Assembly (NCBI GenBank): GCA_937896265.1
Contig: CALBMD010000160.1
Span: 1 to 5,472, forward strand
DNA length: 5,472 bases
Direction: 5' to 3'
Origin: an uncultured Pseudomonadota bacterium
Lineage (GTDB): Bacteria > Bdellovibrionota_B > Oligoflexia > Oligoflexales > Bog-1112
The notes beneath the pieces were generated by a model that was not told where the DNA came from, did not search any database, and saw only the letters and a list, made by a program, of their open reading frames with translations. Position 1 is the stretch's first letter; the number at the start of each line of letters is the position of its first letter. Made by a program: the position numbers and the translations under genes. Shown in pieces: positions 1 to 4,588 of the stretch.

Positions 1-84
1 GCAAACCTACTTTTGGCTAAAGAAACAAGCAAAGCAAGAATTTCAATTGCTCTTCCAGATAAAAAGAATTCATCTTACCAATAG
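1..84 (+). CDS. possible 3' end of an upstream gene (partial)
   Basis: Reading from base 1, frame 1 stays open for 27 codons and stops at TAG 82-84, giving a tail that includes LLLAKETSKARISIALPDKK. The alternating hydrophobic pattern loosely resembles the last beta strand of SAF-domain pilus proteins such as CpaB (LxLA...RxxxAL), but this is far too short to assign. The stop lies 47 bp before the subtilase start, so the two could share a transcript. A competing frame (2-142) is also open and runs slightly into the subtilase; its product is very basic and contains the subtilase ribosome-binding site, so I prefer frame 1. Low confidence, because the coding evidence is only an open frame. Confidence 0.3.
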   Translation, partial: ANLLLAKETSKARISIALPDKKNSSYQ

Positions 85-131
85 AGAATACAAACAAGAG
101 ATAAGCGGCAGATATAAACTCAGGAGGGAGC

Positions 132-1280
132 ATGTCCTTTAGTAAACAAAGTATTTGGCTATGTCTAGTGCTATCAAGCTGGTTTGTCTTTGGAGATGTT
201 AAAGTGCTAGTTCTCGACACACCAGTTAATCGGCATCACGTGTATCTCAAGGATGTATACGATACTGAGGCAATGACCAGATATTCTATGCCTCAAATAG
301 ATGGACAATTCATGTCTATGTTGCAGATTAATGATGAGGCTTACAGTAACATCGTTTCAGCCTTGCCTAAGAAAACCCCTCATTATTTAGATCTCCTCGA
401 TAAAACATGTAAAAACGACGACCCTATGGAAGCCATTGGTGCTGCTCTTAGATTACTCTTTAAGCTAACAAACCCATTCAGTAAATTTAACGAAAATCTC
501 CTTGGCAATTATACTCATGGCACCCACGTATCTGGTATCATTGCTCAAAGCGTAGGTCAAAAAGGCCTACATCTTTTATCATTTCCGTTGATTGGGGGGC
601 GTGTATCGGATGGACATCATCTTGATATTGAGGGAGTGAAAAAAATTCTTGCTAGCTGGATCTCACAGCAAGAAAAAGTAGTTAAGGCTCTTATAGGCTT
701 TATCTATAACGAAAATATTCGCGTGGTTAATCTTTCTATTAGCGTACCTAAATCTCTTAGCAAGAAACTGAGAGAGATAGCAAATTTCCGCACAAGATAT
801 TCCCATAAGAAAGAGCTGGATGAATTATTAGTAAGTCATCTTAAACAAAATGCTATTTTAATCCAAAGTATCGCTCTAAGCTGTCCAGAGACCTTATTTG
901 TTTTTGCAGCAGGCAACGACAGCATTGACTTGGATAAAAACCTTGATGAAAATCTTTTAGCCTCTAGTAAGCTGCCTAATACTATTTTTGTAGCAAATAT
1001 TAGCAAACAAGACGAATTAGCTAATAGCTCTAATTATGGTAGACATAGGGTAACAATCGGTGCGCCAGGGGAAAGTATTTTAAATGCTCGCGCTGGCGGC
1101 GGTTCTATTCACTTCTCTGGAACATCGATGGCAGCTCCGTTTGTAACAGGGAAACTAGCACGTATTTTTCTTGATCACCCAACGTATACGGCAGCTCAGG
1201 CATTAGAGGAGCTTTATCGCCGTGCTGAGCAGCGCGTCTGTTTGGCAGACCAAATTTCAGGCGGTAGGGTTATTTATTAA
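132..1280 (+). CDS. secreted subtilisin-like serine protease (peptidase family S8)
   Basis: A 382-residue serine endopeptidase, probably exported by Sec and acting in the periplasm or outside the cell. Residues 1-21 form a hydrophobic signal peptide (n-region MSFSK, core to about F20). All catalytic elements are visible: Asp29 in VLVLDT, His129 in HGTHVSG, oxyanion Asn262 in AAGND and Ser332 in SGTSMAAP; VVNLSIS near 198-204 matches the substrate-binding strand. The architecture is unusual. Asp29 follows the signal peptide almost directly, leaving no room for the usual I9-type propeptide. Asp to His spans 100 residues against about 32 in subtilisin, so residues about 45-120 are an insertion, and His to Asn is also long (133 against about 91). 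There is no C-terminal accessory domain. The ATG is preceded by AGGAGG at 122-127, fixing the start. The 3' end overlaps the convergent gene by 4 bp. The family is certain; the substrate is unknown. Confidence 0.93.
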   Translation: MSFSKQSIWLCLVLSSWFVFGDVKVLVLDTPVNRHHVYLKDVYDTEAMTRYSMPQIDGQFMSMLQINDEAYSNIVSALPKKTPHYLDLLDKTCKNDDPMEAIGAALRLLFKLTNPFSKFNENLLGNYTHGTHVSGIIAQSVGQKGLHLLSFPLIGGRVSDGHHLDIEGVKKILASWISQQEKVVKALIGFIYNENIRVVNLSISVPKSLSKKLREIANFRTRYSHKKELDELLVSHLKQNAILIQSIALSCPETLFVFAAGNDSIDLDKNLDENLLASSKLPNTIFVANISKQDELANSSNYGRHRVTIGAPGESILNARAGGGSIHFSGTSMAAPFVTGKLARIFLDHPTYTAAQALEELYRRAEQRVCLADQISGGRVIY

Positions 1281-1603
1281 TAATATGTTAAGGGTCTAGA
1301 TATAGGAGCAAACACCCACCTCATTCCCATTTCCGCAGCTACTATAGCTGCTACTTGGAAAAAACCAGCGGCTATAGGTTGTGGTTGTTGAGGATTCTGA
1401 AGAGGTTGCAACTCAGGTTCTTCAGCAGGCTCTTCTCTCTCATATGCCATTTGATGAAATTGTTTTGTTTTACGTGCATTATTTCTGTCTTGTTTATGTA
1501 CCTTCTCTTTAACGCCTGGTGATTTAGCATAGATTGAGGGGGTATCTAAAGCACTCGCTACAAGTAATAGGCAAAGACTAGCAGAAAAGCAGATTCGCAT
1601 CAT
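1277..1603 (-). CDS. small secreted protein, basic/Pro-Glu-Gln-rich with hydrophobic C-terminal segment
   Basis: A 108-residue protein of unrecognised family. Residues 1-18 or 1-26 are a signal peptide with core CLLLVASA; cleavage is plausible after ASA (18) or IYA (26). The mature part begins with a Lys/Arg-rich stretch (about 27-56), then an acidic Pro/Glu/Gln stretch (about 57-76, with PAEEPELQPLQ), then a hydrophobic Ala-rich segment (about 77-100) that could insert in or lie on a membrane. The start is the first of two tandem ATGs (1601-1603), with AAGGAG on the minus strand (1613-1618) 9 nt upstream. It lies 108 bp downstream of the lipoprotein gene on the same strand, with a candidate promoter of its own in the gap. 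It converges on the subtilase with a 4-bp overlap. A role as substrate or partner of that protease is possible but unsupported. Signal peptide, ribosome-binding site and compact spacing argue for a real gene. Confidence 0.7.
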   Translation of the reverse strand: MMRICFSASLCLLLVASALDTPSIYAKSPGVKEKVHKQDRNNARKTKQFHQMAYEREEPAEEPELQPLQNPQQPQPIAAGFFQVAAIVAAEMGMRWVFAPISRPLTYY

Positions 1604-1635
1604 AAGTCACAACTCCTTCTTATTTTGAAGATTCG

Positions 1636-1664
1636 ACCCTAGCGCTGCATAATTATCTTGTCAA
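1636..1664 (-). promoter_or_regulatory. candidate sigma-70 promoter for the small secreted protein gene
   Basis: On the minus strand a perfect TTGACA -35 box (1659-1664) is separated by 17 bp from TAGGGT (1636-1641), which matches the -10 consensus at only three positions, including the first TA and last T. It lies about 33 bp upstream of the start at 1603 and would give a leader carrying the AAGGAG site. The ideal -35 and spacing support it; the weak -10 suggests low basal activity or dependence on an activator. Confidence 0.4.
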
Positions 1665-1672
1665 CTTAGTTG
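1662..1672. promoter_or_regulatory. 11-bp palindrome overlapping the -35 box
   Basis: The sequence CAACTTAGTTG is a perfect palindrome of 5-bp arms around one base. Three of its bases are the TTG of the TTGACA box on the minus strand. A regulator bound here would compete with sigma factor, so it is a possible operator. An 11-bp palindrome can also occur by chance, so this is suggestive only. Confidence 0.25.
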
Positions 1673-1711
1673 TTAGTACTTAGAAAGGATTTTATGAAAC
1701 AGCCGCAGCAA

Positions 1712-3094
1712 CTAGTTCATGACAAGTACGCCACGCTCGCTGAGAAGACGACAGATCTCATAAAATCGGGCCACTTTTCCCATAAAAACTTGAATTGCTG
1801 TTGGGGGTTCATTAGTGAGATGAGATGAGTTTGTTGTTAAATATATTGCACTTCCTGCACCAGCAGCCCCTAGGATAGAAAGAAGCCCTGCCCGTCTAGC
1901 GCTAGCAAGTCGTGTGTATGCTATTTGCTTTATGTCATCATCTGTCAAAACCTTCTTATTTTCATCCATAAACCCGGTCAGGAAGCCATTGTTATCCCTC
2001 TGGAGAAAGAGAGATTTTTTTGTGCGTGGTGCCCAGTTGCGCTGTTTATTCCATACGGCATCTTGGAGATGAAATCTGTACCAAATCTCAGGTTTGTAGC
2101 CCACAGTGAAGTTCTTCATCACCGGCTCACCAATCTGATTAGCTGCAAGCTCTAGAGCAAAATACATAGAAATGATAGCACCCATAGCAGCTGCAAAATA
2201 AAGACCTCCTTGGAGATTTTCTGCGGCCTTCTCGGTATCCCCGGTATTTAGTGCATTAAGAGCCATCATTCCTTCATAGATGACAAAGGCAAATTTACCA
2301 AAGACAGCGCCATCAAAGAAAAAGGCTCCCAATGGCCTTGTTTTATAGTGCTCCACAAGATTCTTAATGTTACTTCTTTCGTAGGTATGAGCTGTAATAC
2401 CTAGACCACCAAAAACAAGCAAAGCAATAACACCAGCCATCATCTTGGGGTCAGTCTGCAAGCTATCACCACCAGTGCCACCAGTACTGCCTGCATTATA
2501 TGACACCGTGCCTGAAGTGCCTGCTCCACCTGTAGCTGTTGTCTCTGTCACATACCCTGTACCGCTATCACTACCTGTAGTAGCCCTACTACCTGTAGAA
2601 CCATGATCTTCCTTGGCTAAGCGTTCTACATCTGATCGAGTAGGGATATTATCCTTATCAGTTGCTTCAACCAGCAAAGATGTTTTTGCCATAAGCGCCC
2701 AAGCTTGGCTTTCCCAAGAGGAAATATGCTTATCCATATTATTAAAAAACGATAACTTCTTCTCTAAGATAAGAGACTTAAGCTCTTCTTTAGGAACAGA
2801 AGCAAAAATTTCAGCCATACTAGCGATTACTTTTTCAACATCGGAAGTTGTATGAATAGGTGCCGATTGAAAGGCCTGGACAACCTCTAGAAATTTATCG
2901 AACTCAACATCAAAATCTAGATGCTGTTTATCTAGATCACCAAAGTCATCTAGTCCAGTAAAAGGTGTAGGAGTCGGTGTAGCAATTGGTATGTTTGAAT
3001 GCTTGGTATCGGAATTTGATGATTTTTGTATGCAACTAAAAGCAACAGCACCAAGCATGCTAATTGCAATCAATGAAGTAGCTTTCTGTATCAT
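1712..3094 (-). CDS. predicted lipoprotein with Gly/Ser/Thr-rich linker and internal hydrophobic segments
   Basis: A 460-residue envelope protein of unrecognised family. Residues 1-20 form a lipoprotein signal peptide (MIQKA n-region, core SLIAISMLGAVA) ending in AFSC, so Cys21 is the likely lipidated residue. A Pro/Thr spacer (PIATPTPTPF, 36-45) leads into an acidic, probably helical region (about 47-160). A low-complexity Gly/Ser/Thr linker follows (about 165-211). Three hydrophobic segments could cross a membrane: about 218-235 (GVIALLVFGGLG), 297-317 and 402-421 (LLSILGAAGAGSAIYL); a weaker one lies at 258-282. Between the last two is a basic, aromatic stretch (about 333-375). A lipid anchor plus internal membrane spans is unusual and points to the inner membrane, unless the segments are buried in a fold. 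An in-frame TAA 18 nt upstream and the need for the Lys4 n-region fix the ATG at 3094, which has no Shine-Dalgarno sequence. No function is assigned. Confidence 0.85.
   Translation of the reverse strand: MIQKATSLIAISMLGAVAFSCIQKSSNSDTKHSNIPIATPTPTPFTGLDDFGDLDKQHLDFDVEFDKFLEVVQAFQSAPIHTTSDVEKVIASMAEIFASVPKEELKSLILEKKLSFFNNMDKHISSWESQAWALMAKTSLLVEATDKDNIPTRSDVERLAKEDHGSTGSRATTGSDSGTGYVTETTATGGAGTSGTVSYNAGSTGGTGGDSLQTDPKMMAGVIALLVFGGLGITAHTYERSNIKNLVEHYKTRPLGAFFFDGAVFGKFAFVIYEGMMALNALNTGDTEKAAENLQGGLYFAAAMGAIISMYFALELAANQIGEPVMKNFTVGYKPEIWYRFHLQDAVWNKQRNWAPRTKKSLFLQRDNNGFLTGFMDENKKVLTDDDIKQIAYTRLASARRAGLLSILGAAGAGSAIYLTTNSSHLTNEPPTAIQVFMGKVARFYEICRLLSERGVLVMN
2462..2600 (-). repeat. low-complexity Gly/Ser/Thr linker coding region
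   Basis: This part of the lipoprotein gene encodes a linker made mainly of Gly, Ser, Thr and Ala (residues about 165-211, for example TGSDSGTGY and GSTGGTGGDS). The DNA contains short repeats, including CTACCTGTAG twice at 2571-2580 and 2589-2598, an 18-bp period that equals six codons. Repeat slippage here would change linker length in frame by six residues. Confidence 0.6.
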
Positions 3095-3107
3095 TGGGTA
3101 TATTATA
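3095..3107 (-). promoter_or_regulatory. -10 box immediately before the lipoprotein start codon (leaderless arrangement)
   Basis: On the minus strand a perfect TATAAT (3102-3107) is followed by seven bases, ATACCCA, and then the lipoprotein ATG at 3094. With normal sigma-70 geometry the first transcribed base would be the A just before the ATG or the A of the ATG itself, so there is no room for a ribosome-binding site and none is visible. No good -35 box is found 16-18 bp further upstream (TCCCCT at 17 bp), which weakens the promoter call. Confidence 0.5.
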
Positions 3108-3170
3108 CATTAGACTAAAATTTTAGGGGAAATTTTGTAGGGCAACCAAGGCCCACATTTAAATTCGAGT

Positions 3171-3203
3171 TTGGGAGAAAACTGCGCAGCTGGTTTCTCC
3201 CAA
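3171..3203. repeat. 10-bp perfect inverted repeat (hairpin)
   Basis: TTGGGAGAAA (3171-3180) is the exact reverse complement of TTTCTCCCAA (3194-3203), with a 13-nt loop containing the palindrome CTGCGCAG. On the plus strand seven T residues start 7 nt after the stem (3210-3216), but no plus-strand gene reads into it, so I do not call it a terminator. It also overlaps the left arm of the longer inverted repeat, so the two structures exclude each other. Confidence 0.7.
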
Positions 3204-3409
3204 GAAGGCTTTTTTTGGAAACCAATCGCGTGGTTTTTCCAAACCTTGCGTTGCTTTCTAGTTGTCAAGACAATTTAAATGCGAAAGCCTGGCTGCCCCA
3301 GGGCTACCTCAGCTTAATTTTATTGACAAATTGAAAGCAAGAGTCTTGGAAAACAAACCTCTCACGCAGATGGCTCCCCAGAAAAGACCCTCTTGGAAGA
3401 GGCAAGCTG
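3187..3409. repeat. long imperfect inverted repeat, two ~82-87 nt arms around a 54-nt loop
   Basis: The left arm (3187-3268) aligns with the reverse complement of the right arm (3323-3409) along its whole length. Shared blocks occur in the same order: AGCT, CCAAGA, a T-rich tract ending in TGG, CCA, GGTTT, TTCCAA, TTGCTTTC and TTGTCAA, with small indels between them. The inner 18 bp (3251-3268 against 3323-3340) match at 15 or more positions with no gap. The central loop has its own hairpin, AGCCTGG (3286-3292) with CCAGGGCT (3298-3305). The outer ends may extend to TTGGG (3171-3175) and CCCAA (3434-3438). It could be a decayed miniature inverted-repeat element, a structured RNA, or two inverted copies of a dispersed repeat. 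I see no clear target-site duplication. Confidence 0.65.
3214..3243. repeat. hairpin within the left arm
   Basis: TTTGG-AAACCA (3214-3224) pairs with TGGTTT (3231-3236) and CCAAA (3239-3243), leaving a six-base loop ATCGCG and a two-base TT bulge. This 11-bp stem competes with pairing of the left arm to the right arm, so the region has at least two alternative folds. Confidence 0.55.
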
Positions 3410-3432
3410 GCCCCTGGCAGGGGAGCAGCTTG
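3381..3432 (-). terminator. tandem hairpins just after the 3441-3932 gene, probable terminator
   Basis: Read on the minus strand, 8 nt after the stop codon of the aromatic-rich protein gene, CAAGCTG and CCCCTG (as complements of 3426-3432 and 3418-3423) pair with 3411-3416 and 3403-3409. This is a GC-rich stem of 7 + 6 bp with small internal mismatches. A second stem, CCTCTT/AAGAGG (3389-3402), follows directly, then TCTTTTC. Position and stem strength fit a terminator for the minus-strand gene. The U-tract is short and interrupted, so termination may be partial. Confidence 0.45.
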
Positions 3433-3440
3433 ACCCAATA

Positions 3441-3932
3441 TTACTTCTTCATCAAAGGGTGCTTATAGAGGTAAATAGCCATTTCGTCTATTTTAGCTTT
3501 CTCGCTAGCTTTTAGTGCATAGTGGCAGCTTATATTTATGCTATCAATAACTTCACATTGAACATAGCGGTCAAAACGTGGCGCACCAGAGTAAACCTGC
3601 CAGTAACGATATTCGCCACCACGATTATAATTAAATCGTTGTAGCCATAGATAATCTTCGCCAGGATAATCGTATTGAAACCAATATTTAAAAGGACCTG
3701 CCTTTGCTGGCAGAGGCGTTTTTAACGAGATTTCAAAATCAATTGCATCATCACTGATATCATAACTAGTCTCATCAGCAGTAACATCTTTGTATAAATC
3801 ATGTGGCTGAGGTTTTTTATTTTCTGCTTGCGCGAATTCGAAATAAGCATCCTCCTCCTGAGCAATGAGTTTTCCTGGTAAGGCTAAAGTACTTACCTGT
3901 AAAATAATCCCAACAATAAAACTTCGTTTCAT
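3441..3932 (-). CDS. small secreted aromatic-rich protein of unknown function
   Basis: A 163-residue protein of no family I recognise. Residues 1-24 are a signal peptide (MKRSF n-region, core IVGIILQVSTLAL, cleavage after LIA), so the mature protein is periplasmic or secreted. An acidic, probably flexible segment (25-70) precedes a region very rich in aromatics: between residues 81 and 114 there are 14 Phe, Tyr or Trp, for example YWFQYDY and YRYWQVY. Cys126 and Cys136 are the only cysteines and could form a disulfide. Alternating polar and hydrophobic residues suggest a beta-sandwich, possibly a ligand- or carbohydrate-binding fold, which is an inference. The start is fixed by AGGAGG on the minus strand (3937-3942), 4 nt before the ATG. 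It is followed by a probable terminator and, 346 bp later on the same strand, by the lipoprotein gene. It is divergent from the zinc-finger gene. Confidence 0.8.
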   Translation of the reverse strand: MKRSFIVGIILQVSTLALPGKLIAQEEDAYFEFAQAENKKPQPHDLYKDVTADETSYDISDDAIDFEISLKTPLPAKAGPFKYWFQYDYPGEDYLWLQRFNYNRGGEYRYWQVYSGAPRFDRYVQCEVIDSINISCHYALKASEKAKIDEMAIYLYKHPLMKK

Positions 3933-3959
3933 ATGACCTCCTCTAATTATTTATCTGGA

Positions 3960-3988
3960 ACTCTTTAGTTCTCAGCAAAATAAAGAGT
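3960..3988. promoter_or_regulatory. 8-bp perfect inverted repeat in the divergent intergenic region
   Basis: ACTCTTTA (3960-3967) and TAAAGAGT (3981-3988) are perfect reverse complements separated by 13 nt. A shorter hairpin, GAACT/AGTTC (3958-3962 and 3967-3971), overlaps it. It lies 28 bp upstream of the minus-strand gene start, so it may fall in that gene's leader RNA or act as an operator. No regulator is recognised. Confidence 0.4.
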
Positions 3989-3991
3989 CGG

Positions 3992-4028
3992 AGATTTTAA
4001 ATAAAATATTATTTTTAATTTAAAATCT
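3992..4028. promoter_or_regulatory. 37-bp near-perfect AT palindrome in the divergent intergenic region
   Basis: AGATTTTAAAT (3992-4002) is mirrored exactly by ATTTAAAATCT (4018-4028), and the interior around 4010 is also palindromic, with 16 of 18 base pairs matching overall. A smaller palindrome, ATCTATAGAT (4025-4034), abuts it. A run of symmetric AT-rich sites between divergent genes is typical of regulator or nucleoid-protein binding sites. AT-rich sequence forms palindromes easily, so the function is an inference. Confidence 0.5.
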
Positions 4029-4094
4029 ATAGATATCAAAGCGTTGGAGTAATACGAAATAGCTTTGCGCAGCTCTAATCTTTTGCTTTTAACT

Positions 4095-4124
4095 TTGAAC
4101 TGCCTTCTCTGACTGTGGTACTCT
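4095..4124 (+). promoter_or_regulatory. candidate promoter of the zinc-finger/receiver operon
   Basis: TTGAAC (4095-4100), 18 bp, then TACTCT (4119-4124), preceded by TG one base upstream (TGG-TACTCT), which is an extended -10 pattern. The predicted first base near 4131 would give a leader of about 14 nt before the ATG at 4145, with no Shine-Dalgarno sequence; the only purine run, AAAGG (4125-4129), would be upstream of the transcript. Confidence 0.4.
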
Positions 4125-4144
4125 AAAGGCATACCTCTAAAACC

Positions 4145-4582
4145 ATGAGCAAACTTTTGACTACTATAAGCTCCCGAAAAGATAGCTCAGAGAATCGGAA
4201 AAGCCTTCGCACCCTTGATGGTTGTTATCACTGTGGTAAAAAGGAAGTAGGGAATATTTTTTGCCTACTCTGGGAAATTTGGGCCTGCAAAAATTGCATG
4301 GTTAACCACCACCAAATCGATCATAAAGATTGTCGTGCAACAGTCAAAAACCTCCTAAGTCAAAAATCCGAATCTAAATACTTCAACCTCACACTAACCC
4401 GCTATGATGGGACTATGTTCAGCATCCTTTGCCGACGAGGCATCGAGCTCCCTATGGAAGACCACTGGTTAGGTACTTATATCTTCTTTCCTGATACTTT
4501 GGTGCTAGTCCGTGAAGATAGAACAACTATCAATAAAAAAATTTTAGATGCTTTGCGCTTAGCATCTTCTCGAGAAGGTTAA
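4145..4582 (+). CDS. small protein with B-box-like zinc-finger motif
   Basis: A 145-residue protein, cytoplasmic by lack of signal peptide or membrane span. Residues 27-63 hold a metal-binding pattern: C27-x2-C30-x9-C40-x7-C48-x2-C51, then H55, H56, H60 and C63 (HKDC). The spacing matches B-box zinc fingers (C-x2-[CH]-x7-10-C-x7-C-x2-C...H-x2-H), except that W43 replaces the usual Asp or Cys inside the x7 stretch and the last ligand is Cys. In characterised proteins such domains mediate protein-protein contacts rather than DNA binding. The C-terminal part (about 79-140) looks like a small mixed alpha/beta domain (FNLTLTRYDGTMFSI, TYIFFPDTLVLV) that I do not recognise. The N-terminus (1-24) is Ser/Lys-rich. 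An in-frame stop at 4124-4126 excludes an upstream start. The gene ends 6 bp before the receiver gene, so co-transcription and a shared pathway are likely. Coding status is strong; zinc binding is probable. Confidence 0.8.
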   Translation: MSKLLTTISSRKDSSENRKSLRTLDGCYHCGKKEVGNIFCLLWEIWACKNCMVNHHQIDHKDCRATVKNLLSQKSESKYFNLTLTRYDGTMFSILCRRGIELPMEDHWLGTYIFFPDTLVLVREDRTTINKKILDALRLASSREG

Positions 4583-4588
4583 ATACGG

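Noticed and set aside
2..142. Plus-strand frame 2 open from the window edge to TAG 140-142
   Set aside because: The product is very basic and low in normal residues, and it reads through the AGGAGG site and the subtilase ATG. Frame 1 is a better candidate, although this cannot be excluded.
17..220. Minus-strand open frame of 67 codons
   Set aside because: It overlaps the subtilase start and signal-peptide region antisense, and no recognisable domain is present.
1925..2155. Plus-strand open frame of 76 codons
   Set aside because: It lies wholly antisense to the lipoprotein gene, with no ribosome-binding site or family resemblance seen.
2613..2855. Plus-strand open frame of 80 codons
   Set aside because: Antisense shadow of the lipoprotein gene; Ser-rich composition reflects the complementary strand.
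3171..3216. Hairpin plus seven T residues as a plus-strand terminator
   Set aside because: The T-run starts 7 nt after the stem and no plus-strand gene precedes it.
3323..3351. Perfect TTGACA on the plus strand at 3323-3328 as a possible ncRNA promoter
   Set aside because: The hexamer 17 bp downstream is TTGGAA, a poor -10, and the TTGACA is part of the inverted-repeat arm.
3095..3440. Insertion sequence with transposase
   Set aside because: There are inverted repeats but no transposase reading frame and no clear target-site duplication. A non-autonomous element remains only a hypothesis.
3262..3468. Plus-strand open frame of 68 codons in the intergenic repeat region
   Set aside because: It crosses the right arm of the inverted repeat and the terminator hairpins and runs antisense into the 3441-3932 gene. 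It has no ribosome-binding site, and the sequence symmetry explains the region better.
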